Shown: positions 42,230 through 55,882 of the stretch, piece after piece
How positions within the stretch are numbered: the first letter of the stretch is position 1
Layout of the letters: the number at the start of each line of letters is the position of its first letter
The notes under the pieces: generated by a model
Told to the model about the DNA's origin: nothing
The model's database searches: none
What the model saw: only the letters and a program-made list of their open reading frames with translations
Assembly: GCA_018806915.1 (NCBI GenBank)
Contig: JAGKQI010000102.1
Coordinates: 558,001-622,000 of the forward strand
Length of the DNA stretch: 64,000 nt
Reading direction: 5' to 3'
From: Phytophthora colocasiae
Lineage: Eukaryota > Oomycota > Peronosporomycetes > Peronosporales > Peronosporaceae
Position numbers and translations under genes: made by a program

Positions 42230-42302
42230 TGGTCATACAGGGGCTCGAACCCTGGACCGCAGCGTTATTAGCACTGTGCTCTACCGACTGAGCTATACGA
42301 CC
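42230..42302 (-). tRNA. tRNA-Ile(AAU), copy 47 (C class)
   Basis: 73 nt. Confidence 0.96.
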
Positions 42303-42795
42303 GCACAACAACACACACAACCACCACGCAAACAACATGCACACACAACACAACCACACAACCACACACAACCACGCACGCCAACCCACGCCATTCCACA
42401 TCGCCAAACGCTGCTCCACGCGCTCATCCTACTCGCTCAACCCACTTCCCACACCATCCAAACTTATCCGCCTTATCCGCGCCCAAACCTATCGCCACGT
42501 ACGAGGCTCCATGCCGTGCAAAGCGACACGTGTGAGTCGCGCTTGCTCCCGGGAGAACTCACCCGCCACAGCGCATGGCCTTGCTGCGGTCTACAAGGCC
42601 GGACCTACGGACCACTTGGCCGATATCGAGGTGTTGGTCGGACCTGAATGCTGACCTCACCAAGCGAGATGGAGACTTTCCTCCGTGCGGCAACGGGTCC
42701 AGACATATCCCGCACGGCGACGCGCACGGCGAAAAGGGCTAAAGAAGCGTGCCAAGCGCGCCAGGAAGGTACGCGCGAAGGGCAAAATGGCAAAA

Positions 42796-42868
42796 TGGTC
42801 ATACAGGGGCTCGAACCCTGGACCGCAGCGTTATTAGCACTGTGCTCTACCGACTGAGCTATACGACC
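42796..42868 (-). tRNA. tRNA-Ile(AAU), copy 48 (C class)
   Basis: 73 nt. Confidence 0.96.
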
Positions 42869-43361
42869 GCACAACAACACACACAACCACCACGCAAACA
42901 ACATGCACACACAACACAACCACACAACCACACACAACCACGCACGCCAACCCACGCCATTCCACATCGCCAAACGCTGCTCCACGCGCTCATCCTACTC
43001 GCTCAACCCACTTCCCACACCATCCAAACTTATCCGCCTTATCCACGCCCAAACCTATCGCCACGTACGAGGCTCCATGCCGTGCAAAGCGACACGTGTG
43101 AGTCGCGCTTGCTCCCGGGAGAACTCACCCGCCACAGCGCATGGCCTTGCTGCGGTCTACAAGGCCGGACCTACGGACCACTTGGCCGATATCGAGGTGT
43201 TGGTCGGACCTGAATGCTGACCTCACCAAGCGAGATGGAGACTTTCCTCCGTGCGGCAACGGGTCCAGACATATCCCGCACGGCGACGCGCACGGCGAAA
43301 AGGGCTAAAGAAGCGTGCCAAGCGCGCCAGGAAGGTACGCGCGAAGGGCAAAATGGCAAAA

Positions 43362-43434
43362 TGGTCATACAGGGGCTCGAACCCTGGACCGCAGCGTTAT
43401 TAGCACTGTGCTCTACCGACTGAGCTATACGACC
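43362..43434 (-). tRNA. tRNA-Ile(AAU), copy 49 (C class)
   Basis: 73 nt. Confidence 0.96.
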
Positions 43435-43927
43435 GCACAACAACACACACAACCACCACGCAAACAACATGCACACACAACACAACCACACAACCACACA
43501 CAACCACGCACGCCAACCCACGCCATTCCACATCGCCAAACGCTGCTCCACGCGCTCATCCTACTCGCTCAACCCACTTCCCACACCATCCAAACTTATC
43601 CGCCTTATCCGCGCCCAAACCTATCGCCACGTACGAGGCTCCATGCCGTGCAAAGCGACACGTGTGAGTCGCGCTTGCTCCCGGGAGAACTCACCCGCCA
43701 CAGCGCATGGCCTTGCTGCGGTCTACAAGGCCGGACCTACGGACCACTTGGCCGATATCGAGGTGTTGGTCGGACCTGAATGCTGACCTCACCAAGCGAG
43801 ATGGAGACTTTCCTCCGTGCGGCAACGGGTCCAGACATATCCCGCACGGCGACGCGCACGGCGAAAAGGGCTAAAGAAGCGTGCCAAGCGCGCCAGGAAG
43901 GTACGCGCGAAGGGCAAAATGGCAAAA

Positions 43928-44000
43928 TGGTCATACAGGGGCTCGAACCCTGGACCGCAGCGTTATTAGCACTGTGCTCTACCGACTGAGCTATACGACC
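43928..44000 (-). tRNA. tRNA-Ile(AAU), copy 50 (C class)
   Basis: 73 nt. Confidence 0.96.
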
Positions 44001-44493
44001 GCACAACAACACACACAACCACCACGCAAACAACATGCACACACAACACAACCACACAACCACACACAACCACGCACGCCAACCCACGCCATTCCACATC
44101 GCCAAACGCTGCTCCACGCGCTCATCCTACTCGCTCAACCCACTTCCCACACCATCCAAACTTATCCGCCTTATCCGCGCCCAAACCTATCGCCACGTAC
44201 GAGGCTCCATGCCGTGCAAAGCGACACGTGTGAGTCGCGCTTGCTCCCGGGAGAACTCACCCGCCACAGCGCATGGCCTTGCTGCGGTCTACAAGGCCGG
44301 ACCTACGGACCACTTGGCCGATATCGAGGTGTTGGTCGGACCTGAATGCTGACCTCACCAAGCGAGATGGAGACTTTCCTCCGTGCGGCAACGGGTCCAG
44401 ACATATCCCGCACGGCGACGCGCACGGCGAAAAGGGCTAAAGAAGCGTGCCAAGCGCGCCAGGAAGGTACGCGCGAAGGGCAAAATGGCAAAA

Positions 44494-44566
44494 TGGTCAT
44501 ACAGGGGCTCGAACCCTGGACCGCAGCGTTATTAGCACTGTGCTCTACCGACTGAGCTATACGACC
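44494..44566 (-). tRNA. tRNA-Ile(AAU), copy 51 (C class)
   Basis: 73 nt. Confidence 0.96.
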
Positions 44567-45059
44567 GCACAACAACACACACAACCACCACGCAAACAAC
44601 ATGCACACACAACACAACCACACAACCACACACAACCACGCACGCCAACCCACGCCATTCCACATCGCCAAACGCTGCTCCACGCGCTCATCCTACTCGC
44701 TCAACCCACTTCCCACACCATCCAAACTTATCCGCCTTATCCGCGCCCAAACCTATCGCCACGTACGAGGCTCCATGCCGTGCAAAGCGACACGTGTGAG
44801 TCGCGCTTGCTCCCGGGAGAACTCACCCGCCACAGCGCATGGCCTTGCTGCGGTCTACAAGGCCGGACCTACGGACCACTTGGCCGATATCGAGGTGTTG
44901 GTCGGACCTGAATGCTGACCTCACCAAGCGAGATGGAGACTTTCCTCCGTGCGGCAACGGGTCCAGACATATCCCGCACGGCGACGCGCACGGCGAAAAG
45001 GGCTAAAGAAGCGTGCCAAGCGCGCCAGGAAGGTACGCGCGAAGGGCAAAATGGCAAAA

Positions 45060-45132
45060 TGGTCATACAGGGGCTCGAACCCTGGACCGCAGCGTTATTA
45101 GCACTGTGCTCTACCGACTGAGCTATACGACC
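45060..45132 (-). tRNA. tRNA-Ile(AAU), copy 52 (C class)
   Basis: 73 nt. Confidence 0.96.
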
Positions 45133-45625
45133 GCACAACAACACACACAACCACCACGCAAACAACATGCACACACAACACAACCACACAACCACACACA
45201 ACCACGCACGCCAACCCACGCCATTCCACATCGCCAAACGCTGCTCCACGCGCTCATCCTACTCGCTCAACCCACTTCCCACACCATCCAAACTTATCCG
45301 CCTTATCCGCGCCCAAACCTATCGCCACGCACGAGGCTCCATGCCGTGCAAAGCGACACGTGTGAGTCGCGCTTGCTCCCGGGAGAACTCACCCGCCACA
45401 GCGCATGGCCTTGCTGCGGTCTACAAGGCCGGACCTACGGACCACTTGGCCGATATCGAGGTGTTGGTCGGACCTGAATGCTGACCTCACCAAGCGAGAT
45501 GGAGACTTTCCTCCGTGCGGCAACGGGTCCAGACATATCCCGCACGGCGACGCGCACGGCGAAAAGGGCTAAAGAAGCGTGCCAAGCGCGCCAGGAAGGT
45601 ACGCGCGAAGGGCAAAATGGCAAAA

Positions 45626-45698
45626 TGGTCATACAGGGGCTCGAACCCTGGACCGCAGCGTTATTAGCACTGTGCTCTACCGACTGAGCTATACGACC
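45626..45698 (-). tRNA. tRNA-Ile(AAU), copy 53 (C class)
   Basis: 73 nt. Confidence 0.96.
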
Positions 45699-46191
45699 GC
45701 ACAACAACACACACAACCACCACGCAAACAACATGCACACACAACACAACCACACAACCACACACAACCACGCACGCCAACCCACGCCATTCCACATCGC
45801 CAAACGCTGCTCCACGCGCTCATCCTACTCGCTCAACCCACTTCCCACACCATCCAAACTTATCCGCCTTATCCGCGCCCAAACCTATCGCCACGTACGA
45901 GGCTCCATGCCGTGCAAAGCGACACGTGTGAGTCGCGCTTGCTCCCGGGAGAACTCACCCGCCACAGCGCATGGCCTTGCTGCGGTCTACAAGGCCGGAC
46001 CTACGGACCACTTGGCCGATATCGAGGTGTTGGTCGGACCTGAATGCTGACCTCACCAAGCGAGATGGAGACTTTCCTCCGTGCGGCAACGGGTCCAGAC
46101 ATATCCCGCACGGCGACGCGCACGGCGAAAAGGGCTAAAGAAGCGTGCCAAGCGCGCCAGGAAGGTACGCGCGAAGGGCAAAATGGCAAAA

Positions 46192-46264
46192 TGGTCATAC
46201 AGGGGCTCGAACCCTGGACCGCAGCGTTATTAGCACTGTGCTCTACCGACTGAGCTATACGACC
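46192..46264 (-). tRNA. tRNA-Ile(AAU), copy 54 (C class)
   Basis: 73 nt. Confidence 0.96.
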
Positions 46265-46757
46265 GCACAACAACACACACAACCACCACGCAAACAACAT
46301 GCACACACAACACAACCACACAACCACACACAACCACGCACGCCAACCCACGCCATTCCACATCGCCAAACGCTGCTCCACGCGCTCATCCTACTCGCTC
46401 AACCCACTTCCCACACCATCCAAACTTATCCGCCTTATCCGCGCCCAAACCTATCGCCACGTACGAGGCTCCATGCCGTGCAAAGCGACACGTGTGAGTC
46501 GCGCTTGCTCCCGGGAGAACTCACCCGCCACAGCGCATGGCCTTGCTGCGGTCTACAAGGCCGGACCTACGGACCACTTGGCCGATATCGAGGTGTTGGT
46601 CGGACCTGAATGCTGACCTCACCAAGCGAGATGGAGACTTTCCTCCGTGCGGCAACGGGTCCAGACATATCCCGCACGGCGACGCGCACGGCGAAAAGGG
46701 CTAAAGAAGCGTGCCAAGCGCGCCAGGAAGGTACGCGCGAAGGGCAAAATGGCAAAA

Positions 46758-46830
46758 TGGTCATACAGGGGCTCGAACCCTGGACCGCAGCGTTATTAGC
46801 ACTGTGCTCTACCGACTGAGCTATACGACC
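46758..46830 (-). tRNA. tRNA-Ile(AAU), copy 55 (C class)
   Basis: 73 nt. Confidence 0.96.
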
Positions 46831-47322
46831 GCACAACAACACACACAACCACCACGCAAACAACATGCACACACAACACAACCACACAACCACACACAAC
46901 CACGCACGCCAACCCACGCCATTCCACATCGCCAAACGCTGCTCCACGCGCTCATCCTACTCGCTCAACCCACTTCCCACACCATCCAAACTTATCCGCC
47001 TTATCCGCGCCCAAACCTATCGCCACGTACGAGGCTCCATGCCGTGCAAAGCGACACGTGTGAGTCGCGCTTGCTCCCGGGAGAACTCACCCGCCACAGC
47101 GCATGGCCTTGCTGCGGTCTACAAGGCCGGACCTACGGACCACTTGGCCGATATCGAGGTGTTGGTCGGACCTGAATGCTGACCTCACCAAGCGAGATGG
47201 AGACTTTCCTCCGTGCGGCAACGGGTCCAGACATATCCCGCACGGCGACGCGCACGGCGAAAGGGCTAAAGAAGCGTGCCAAGCGCGCCAGGAAGGTACG
47301 CGCGAAGGGCAAAATGGCAAAA

Positions 47323-47395
47323 TGGTCATACAGGGGCTCGAACCCTGGACCGCAGCGTTATTAGCACTGTGCTCTACCGACTGAGCTATACGACC
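47323..47395 (-). tRNA. tRNA-Ile(AAU), copy 56 (C class)
   Basis: 73 nt; the spacer to its left has one A fewer (gaaaggg); shortened CA tract like copy 43. Confidence 0.96.
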
Positions 47396-47886
47396 GCACA
47401 ACAACACACACAACCACCACGCAAACAACATGCACACACAACACAACCACACAACCACACAACCACGCACGCCAACCCACGCCATTCCACATCGCCAAAC
47501 GCTGCTCCACGCGCTCATCCTACTCGCTCAACCCACTTCCCACACCATCCAAACTTATCCGCCTTATCCACGCCCAAACCTATCGCCACGCACGAGGCTC
47601 CATGCCGTGCAAAGCGACACGTGTGAGTCGCGCTTGCTCCCGGGAGAACTCACCCGCCACAGCGCATGGCCTTGCTGCGGTCTACAAGGCCGGACCTACG
47701 GACCACTTGGCCGATATCGAGGTGTTGGTCGGACCTGAATGCTGACCTCACCAAGCGAGATGGAGACTTTCCTCCGTGCGGCAACGGGTCCAGACATATC
47801 CCGCACGGCGACGCGCACGGCGAAAAGGGCTAAAGAAGCGTGCCAAGCGCGCCAGGAAGGTACGCGCGAAGGGCAAAATGGCAAAA

Positions 47887-47959
47887 TGGTCATACAGGGG
47901 CTCGAACCCTGGACCGCAGCGTTATTAGCACTGTGCTCTACCGACTGAGCTATACGACC
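47887..47959 (-). tRNA. tRNA-Ile(AAU), copy 57 (C class)
   Basis: 73 nt; shares ccacgcactc with copy 32. Confidence 0.96.
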
Positions 47960-48452
47960 GCACAACAACACACACAACCACCACGCAAACAACATGCACA
48001 CACAACACAACCACACAACCACACACAACCACGCACGCCAACCCACGCCATTCCACATCGCCAAACGCTGCTCCACGCACTCATCCTACTCGCTCAACCC
48101 ACTTCCCACACCATCCAAACTTATCCGCCTTATCCACGCCCAAACCTATCGCCACGCACGAGGCTCCATGCCGTGCAAAGCGACACGTGTGAGTCGCGCT
48201 TGCTCCCGGGAGAACTCACCCGCCACAGCGCATGGCCTTGCTGCGGTCTACAAGGCCGGACCTACGGACCACTTGGCCGATATCGAGGTGTTGGTCGGAC
48301 CTGAATGCTGACCTCACCAAGCGAGATGGAGACTTTCCTCCGTGCGGCAACGGGTCCAGACATATCCCGCACGGCGACGCGCACGGCGAAAAGGGCTAAA
48401 GAAGCGTGCCAAGCGCGCCAGGAAGGTACGCGCGAAGGGCAAAATGGCAAAA

Positions 48453-48525
48453 TGGTCATACAGGGGCTCGAACCCTGGACCGCAGCGTTATTAGCACTGT
48501 GCTCTACCGACTGAGCTATACGACC
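48453..48525 (-). tRNA. tRNA-Ile(AAU), copy 58 (C class)
   Basis: 73 nt. Confidence 0.96.
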
Positions 48526-49018
48526 GCACAACAACACACACAACCACCACGCAAACAACATGCACACACAACACAACCACACAACCACACACAACCACGC
48601 ACGCCAACCCACGCCATTCCACATCGCCAAACGCTGCTCCACGCGCTCATCCTACTCGCTCAACCCACTTCCCACACCATCCAAACTTATCCGCCTTATC
48701 CGCGCCCAAACCTATCGCCACGTACGAGGCTCCATGCCGTGCAAAGCGACACGTGTGAGTCGCGCTTGCTCCCGGGAGAACTCACCCGCCACAGCGCATG
48801 GCCTTGCTGCGGTCTACAAGGCCGGACCTACGGACCACTTGGCCGATATCGAGGTGTTGGTCGGACCTGAATGCTGACCTCACCAAGCGAGATGGAGACT
48901 TTCCTCCGTGCGGCAACGGGTCCCGACATATCCCGCACGGCGACGCGCACGGCGAAAAGGGCTAAAGAAGCGTGCCAAGCGCGCCAGGAAGGTACGCGCG
49001 AAGGGCAAAATGGCAAAA

Positions 49019-49091
49019 TGGTCATACAGGGGCTCGAACCCTGGACCGCAGCGTTATTAGCACTGTGCTCTACCGACTGAGCTATACGACC
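49019..49091 (-). tRNA. tRNA-Ile(AAU), copy 59 (C class)
   Basis: 73 nt; unit with gtcccgacat. Confidence 0.96.
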
Positions 49092-49584
49092 GCACAACAA
49101 CACACACAACCACCACGCAAACAACATGCACACACAACACAACCACACAACCACACACAACCACGCACGCCAACCCACGCCATTCCACATCGCCAAACGC
49201 TGCTCCACGCGCTCATCCTACTCGCTCAACCCACTTCCCACACCATCCAAACTTATCCGCCTTATCCGCGCCCAAACCTATCGCCACGTACGAGGCTCCA
49301 TGCCGTGCAAAGCGACACGTGTGAGTCGCGCTTGCTCCCGGGAGAACTCACCCGCCACAGCGCATGGCCTTGCTGCGGTCTACAAGGCCGGACCTACGGA
49401 CCACTTGGCCGATATCGAGGTGTTGGTCGGACCTGAATGCTGACCTCACCAAGCGAGATGGAGACTTTCCTCCGTGCGGCAACGGGTCCAGACATATCCC
49501 GCACGGCGACGCGCACGGCGAAAAGGGCTAAAGAAGCGTGCCAAGCGCGCCAGGAAGGTACGCGCGAAGGGCAAAATGGCAAAA

Positions 49585-49657
49585 TGGTCATACAGGGGCT
49601 CGAACCCTGGACCGCAGCGTTATTAGCACTGTGCTCTACCGACTGAGCTATACGACC
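49585..49657 (-). tRNA. tRNA-Ile(AAU), copy 60 (C class)
   Basis: 73 nt; the next dyad is rearranged (49896-49910). Confidence 0.96.
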
Positions 49658-50150
49658 GCACAACAACACACACAACCACCACGCAAACAACATGCACACA
49701 CAACACAACCACACAACCACACACAACCACGCACGCCAACCCACGCCATTCCACATCGCCAAACGCTGCTCCACGCGCTCATCCTACTCGCTCAACCCAC
49801 TTCCCACACCATCCAAACTTATCCGCCTTATCCGCGCCCAAACCTATCGCCACGTACGAGGCTCCATGCCGTGCAAAGCGACACGTGTGAGTCGCGCATG
49901 CGACCCGGAGAACTCACCCGCCACAGCGCATGGCCTTGCTGCGGTCTACAAGGCCGGACCTACGGACCACTTGGCCGATATCGAGGTGTTGGTCGGACCT
50001 GAATGCTGACCTCACCAAGCGAGATGGAGACTTTCCTCCGTGCGGCAACGGGTCCAGACATATCCCGCACGGCGACGCGCACGGCGAAAAGGGCTAAAGA
50101 AGCGTGCCAAGCGCGCCAGGAAGGTACGCGCGAAGGGCAAAATGGCAAAA

Positions 50151-50223
50151 TGGTCATACAGGGGCTCGAACCCTGGACCGCAGCGTTATTAGCACTGTGC
50201 TCTACCGACTGAGCTATACGACC
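50151..50223 (-). tRNA. tRNA-Ile(AAU), copy 61 (C class)
   Basis: 73 nt. Confidence 0.96.
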
Positions 50224-50716
50224 GCACAACAACACACACAACCACCACGCAAACAACATGCACACACAACACAACCACACAACCACACACAACCACGCAC
50301 GCCAACCCACGCCATTCCACATCGCCAAACGCTGCTCCACGCGCTCATCCTACTCGCTCAACCCACTTCCCACACCATCCAAACTTATCCGCCTTATCCG
50401 CGCCCAAACCTATCGCCACGTACGAGGCTCCATGCCGTGCAAAGCGACACGTGTGAGTCGCGCTTGCTCCCGGGAGAACTCACCCGCCACAGCGCATGGC
50501 CTTGCTGCGGTCTACAAGGCCGGACCTACGGACCACTTGGCCGATATCGAGGTGTTGGTCGGACCTGAATGCTGACCTCACCAAGCGAGATGGAGACTTT
50601 CCTCCGTGCGGCAACGGGTCCAGACATATCCCGCACGGCGACGCGCACGGCGAAAAGGGCTAAAGAAGCGTGCCAAGCGCGCCAGGAAGGTACGCGCGAA
50701 GGGCAAAATGGCAAAA

Positions 50717-50789
50717 TGGTCATACAGGGGCTCGAACCCTGGACCGCAGCGTTATTAGCACTGTGCTCTACCGACTGAGCTATACGACC
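50717..50789 (-). tRNA. tRNA-Ile(AAU), copy 62 (C class)
   Basis: 73 nt. Confidence 0.96.
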
Positions 50790-51282
50790 GCACAACAACA
50801 CACACAACCACCACGCAAACAACATGCACACACAACACAACCACACAACCACACACAACCACGCACGCCAACCCACGCCATTCCACATCGCCAAACGCTG
50901 CTCCACGCGCTCATCCTACTCGCTCAACCCACTTCCCACACCATCCAAACTTATCCGCCTTATCCGCGCCCAAACCTATCGCCACGTACGAGGCTCCATG
51001 CCGTGCAAAGCGACACGTGTGAGTCGCGCTTGCTCCCGGGAGAACTCACCCGCCACAGCGCATGGCCTTGCTGCGGTCTACAAGGCCGGACCTACGGACC
51101 ACTTGGCCGATATCGAGGTGTTGGTCGGACCTGAATGCTGACCTCACCAAGCGAGATGGAGACTTTCCTCCGTGCGGCAACGGGTCCAGACATATCCCGC
51201 ACGGCGACGCGCACGGCGAAAAGGGCTAAAGAAGCGTGCCAAGCGCGCCAGGAAGGTACGCGCGAAGGGCAAAATGGCAAAA

Positions 51283-51355
51283 TGGTCATACAGGGGCTCG
51301 AACCCTGGACCGCAGCGTTATTAGCACTGTGCTCTACCGACTGAGCTATACGACC
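51283..51355 (-). tRNA. tRNA-Ile(AAU), copy 63 (C class)
   Basis: 73 nt. Confidence 0.96.
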
Positions 51356-51848
51356 GCACAACAACACACACAACCACCACGCAAACAACATGCACACACA
51401 ACACAACCACACAACCACACACAACCACGCACGCCAACCCACGCCATTCCACATCGCCAAACGCTGCTCCACGCGCTCATCCTACTCGCTCAACCCACTT
51501 CCCACACCATCCAAACTTATCCGCCTTATCCACGCCCAAACCTATCGCCACGTACGAGGCTCCATGCCGTGCAAAGCGACACGTGTGAGTCGCGCTTGCT
51601 CCCGGGAGAACTCACCCGCCACAGCGCATGGCCTTGCTGCGGTCTACAAGGCCGGACCTACGGACCACTTGGCCGATATCGAGGTGTTGGTCGGACCTGA
51701 ATGCTGACCTCACCAAGCGAGATGGAGACTTTCCTCCGTGCGGCAACGGGTCCAGACATATCCCGCACGGCGACGCGCACGGCGAAAAGGGCTAAAGAAG
51801 CGTGCCAAGCGCGCCAGGAAGGTACGCGCGAAGGGCAAAATGGCAAAA

Positions 51849-51921
51849 TGGTCATACAGGGGCTCGAACCCTGGACCGCAGCGTTATTAGCACTGTGCTC
51901 TACCGACTGAGCTATACGACC
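51849..51921 (-). tRNA. tRNA-Ile(AAU), copy 64 (C class)
   Basis: 73 nt. Confidence 0.96.
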
Positions 51922-52414
51922 GCACAACAACACACACAACCACCACGCAAACAACATGCACACACAACACAACCACACAACCACACACAACCACGCACGC
52001 CAACCCACGCCATTCCACATCGCCAAACGCTGCTCCACGCGCTCATCCTACTCGCTCAACCCACTTCCCACACCATCCAAACTTATCCGCCTTATCCGCG
52101 CCCAAACCTATCGCCACGCACGAGGCTCCATGCCGTGCAAAGCGACACGTGTGAGTCGCGCTTGCTCCCGGGAGAACTCACCCGCCACAGCGCATGGCCT
52201 TGCTGCGGTCTACAAGGCCGGACCTACGGACCACTTGGCCGATATCGAGGTGTTGGTCGGACCTGAATGCTGACCTCACCAAGCGAGATGGAGACTTTCC
52301 TCCGTGCGGCAACGGGTCCAGACATATCCCGCACGGCGACGCGCACGGCGAAAAGGGCTAAAGAAGCGTGCCAAGCGCGCCAGGAAGGTACGCGCGAAGG
52401 GCAAAATGGCAAAA

Positions 52415-52487
52415 TGGTCATACAGGGGCTCGAACCCTGGACCGCAGCGTTATTAGCACTGTGCTCTACCGACTGAGCTATACGACC
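52415..52487 (-). tRNA. tRNA-Ile(AAU), copy 65 (C class)
   Basis: 73 nt. Confidence 0.96.
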
Positions 52488-52980
52488 GCACAACAACACA
52501 CACAACCACCACGCAAACAACATGCACACACAACACAACCACACAACCACACACAACCACGCACGCCAACCCACGCCATTCCACATCGCCAAACGCTGCT
52601 CCACGCGCTCATCCTACTCGCTCAACCCACTTCCCACACCATCCAAACTTATCCGCCTTATCCGCGCCCAAACCTATCGCCACGTACGAGGCTCCATGCC
52701 GTGCAAAGCGACACGTGTGAGTCGCGCTTGCTCCCGGGAGAACTCACCCGCCACAGCGCATGGCCTTGCTGCGGTCTACAAGGCCGGACCTACGGACCAC
52801 TTGGCCGATATCGAGGTGTTGGTCGGACCTGAATGCTGACCTCACCAAGCGAGATGGAGACTTTCCTCCGTGCGGCAACGGGTCCAGACATATCCCGCAC
52901 GGCGACGCGCACGGCGAAAAGGGCTAAAGAAGCGTGCCAAGCGCGCCAGGAAGGTACGCGCGAAGGGCAAAATGGCAAAA

Positions 52981-53053
52981 TGGTCATACAGGGGCTCGAA
53001 CCCTGGACCGCAGCGTTATTAGCACTGTGCTCTACCGACTGAGCTATACGACC
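52981..53053 (-). tRNA. tRNA-Ile(AAU), copy 66 (C class)
   Basis: 73 nt. Confidence 0.96.
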
Positions 53054-53546
53054 GCACAACAACACACACAACCACCACGCAAACAACATGCACACACAAC
53101 ACAACCACACAACCACACACAACCACGCACGCCAACCCACGCCATTCCACATCGCCAAACGCTGCTCCACGCGCTCATCCTACTCGCTCAACCCACTTCC
53201 CACACCATCCAAACTTATCCGCCTTATCCGCGCCCAAACCTATCGCCACGTACGAGGCTCCATGCCGTGCAAAGCGACACGTGTGAGTCGCGCTTGCTCC
53301 CGGGAGAACTCACCCGCCACAGCGCATGGCCTTGCTGCGGTCTACAAGGCCGGACCTACGGACCACTTGGCCGATATCGAGGTGTTGGTCGGACCTGAAT
53401 GCTGACCTCACCAAGCGAGATGGAGACTTTCCTCCGTGCGGCAACGGGTCCAGACATATCCCGCACGGCGACGCGCACGGCGAAAAGGGCTAAAGAAGCG
53501 TGCCAAGCGCGCCAGGAAGGTACGCGCGAAGGGCAAAATGGCAAAA

Positions 53547-53619
53547 TGGTCATACAGGGGCTCGAACCCTGGACCGCAGCGTTATTAGCACTGTGCTCTA
53601 CCGACTGAGCTATACGACC
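53547..53619 (-). tRNA. tRNA-Ile(AAU), copy 67 (C class)
   Basis: 73 nt. Confidence 0.96.
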
Positions 53620-54112
53620 GCACAACAACACACACAACCACCACGCAAACAACATGCACACACAACACAACCACACAACCACACACAACCACGCACGCCA
53701 ACCCACGCCATTCCACATCGCCAAACGCTGCTCCACGCGCTCATCCTACTCGCTCAACCCACTTCCCACACCATCCAAACTTATCCGCCTTATCCGCGCC
53801 CAAACCTATCGCCACGCACGAGGCTCCATGCCGTGCAAAGCGACACGTGTGAGTCGCGCTTGCTCCCGGGAGAACTCACCCGCCACAGCGCATGGCCTTG
53901 CTGCGGTCTACAAGGCCGGACCTACGGACCACTTGGCCGATATCGAGGTGTTGGTCGGACCTGAATGCTGACCTCACCAAGCGAGATGGAGACTTTCCTC
54001 CGTGCGGCAACGGGTCCAGACATATCCCGCACGGCGACGCGCACGGCGAAAAGGGCTAAAGAAGCGTGCCAAGCGCGCCAGGAAGGTACGCGCGAAGGGC
54101 AAAATGGCAAAA

Positions 54113-54185
54113 TGGTCATACAGGGGCTCGAACCCTGGACCGCAGCGTTATTAGCACTGTGCTCTACCGACTGAGCTATACGACC
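54113..54185 (-). tRNA. tRNA-Ile(AAU), copy 68 (C class)
   Basis: 73 nt. Confidence 0.96.
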
Positions 54186-54678
54186 GCACAACAACACACA
54201 CAACCACCACGCAAACAACATGCACACACAACACAACCACACAACCACACACAACCACGCACGCCAACCCACGCCATTCCACATCGCCAAACGCTGCTCC
54301 ACGCGCTCATCCTACTCGCTCAACCCACTTCCCACACCATCCAAACTTATCCGCCTTATCCGCGCCCAAACCTATCGCCACGTACGAGGCTCCATGCCGT
54401 GCAAAGCGACACGTGTGAGTCGCGCTTGCTCCCGGGAGAACTCACCCGCCACAGCGCATGGCCTTGCTGCGGTCTACAAGGCCGGACCTACGGACCACTT
54501 GGCCGATATCGAGGTGTTGGTCGGACCTGAATGCTGACCTCACCAAGCGAGATGGAGACTTTCCTCCGTGCGGCAACGGGTCCAGACATATCCCGCACGG
54601 CGACGCGCACGGCGAAAAGGGCTAAAGAAGCGTGCCAAGCGCGCCAGGAAGGTACGCGCGAAGGGCAAAATGGCAAAA

Positions 54679-54751
54679 TGGTCATACAGGGGCTCGAACC
54701 CTGGACCGCAGCGTTATTAGCACTGTGCTCTACCGACTGAGCTATACGACC
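54679..54751 (-). tRNA. tRNA-Ile(AAU), copy 69 (C class)
   Basis: 73 nt. Confidence 0.96.
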
Positions 54752-55244
54752 GCACAACAACACACACAACCACCACGCAAACAACATGCACACACAACAC
54801 AACCACACAACCACACACAACCACGCACGCCAACCCACGCCATTCCACATCGCCAAACGCTGCTCCACGCGCTCATCCTACTCGCTCAACCCACTTCCCA
54901 CACCATCCAAACTTATCCGCCTTATCCGCGCCCAAACCTATCGCCACGTACGAGGCTCCATGCCGTGCAAAGCGACACGTGTGAGTCGCGCTTGCTCCCG
55001 GGAGAACTCACCCGCCACAGCGCATGGCCTTGCTGCGGTCTACAAGGCCGGACCTACGGACCACTTGGCCGATATCGAGGTGTTGGTCGGACCTGAATGC
55101 TGACCTCACCAAGCGAGATGGAGACTTTCCTCCGTGCGGCAACGGGTCCAGACATATCCCGCACGGCGACGCGCACGGCGAAAAGGGCTAAAGAAGCGTG
55201 CCAAGCGCGCCAGGAAGGTACGCGCGAAGGGCAAAATGGCAAAA

Positions 55245-55317
55245 TGGTCATACAGGGGCTCGAACCCTGGACCGCAGCGTTATTAGCACTGTGCTCTACC
55301 GACTGAGCTATACGACC
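55245..55317 (-). tRNA. tRNA-Ile(AAU), copy 70 (C class)
   Basis: 73 nt. Confidence 0.96.
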
Positions 55318-55810
55318 GCACAACAACACACACAACCACCACGCAAACAACATGCACACACAACACAACCACACAACCACACACAACCACGCACGCCAAC
55401 CCACGCCATTCCACATCGCCAAACGCTGCTCCACGCGCTCATCCTACTCGCTCAACCCACTTCCCACACCATCCAAACTTATCCGCCTTATCCGCGCCCA
55501 AACCTATCGCCACGTACGAGGCTCCATGCCGTGCAAAGCGACACGTGTGAGTCGCGCTTGCTCCCGGGAGAACTCACCCGCCACAGCGCATGGCCTTGCT
55601 GCGGTCTACAAGGCCGGACCTACGGACCACTTGGCCGATATCGAGGTGTTGGTCGGACCTGAATGCTGACCTCACCAAGCGAGATGGAGACTTTCCTCCG
55701 TGCGGCAACGGGTCCAGACATATCCCGCACGGCGACGCGCACGGCGAAAAGGGCTAAAGAAGCGTGCCAAGCGCGCCAGGAAGGTACGCGCGAAGGGCAA
55801 AATGGCAAAA

Positions 55811-55882
55811 TGGTCATACAGGGCTCGAACCCTGGACCGCAGCGTTATTAGCACTGTGCTCTACCGACTGAGCTATACGACC
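55811..55882 (-). pseudogene. tRNA-Ile(AAU), copy 71, 1-nt T-arm deletion
   Basis: 72 nt: one base of the four-C run in the T arm is missing, leaving a 6-nt T loop or a 4-bp T stem. Same lesion as copy 73. Homopolymer shortening, so a sequencing error is possible. Confidence 0.75.
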
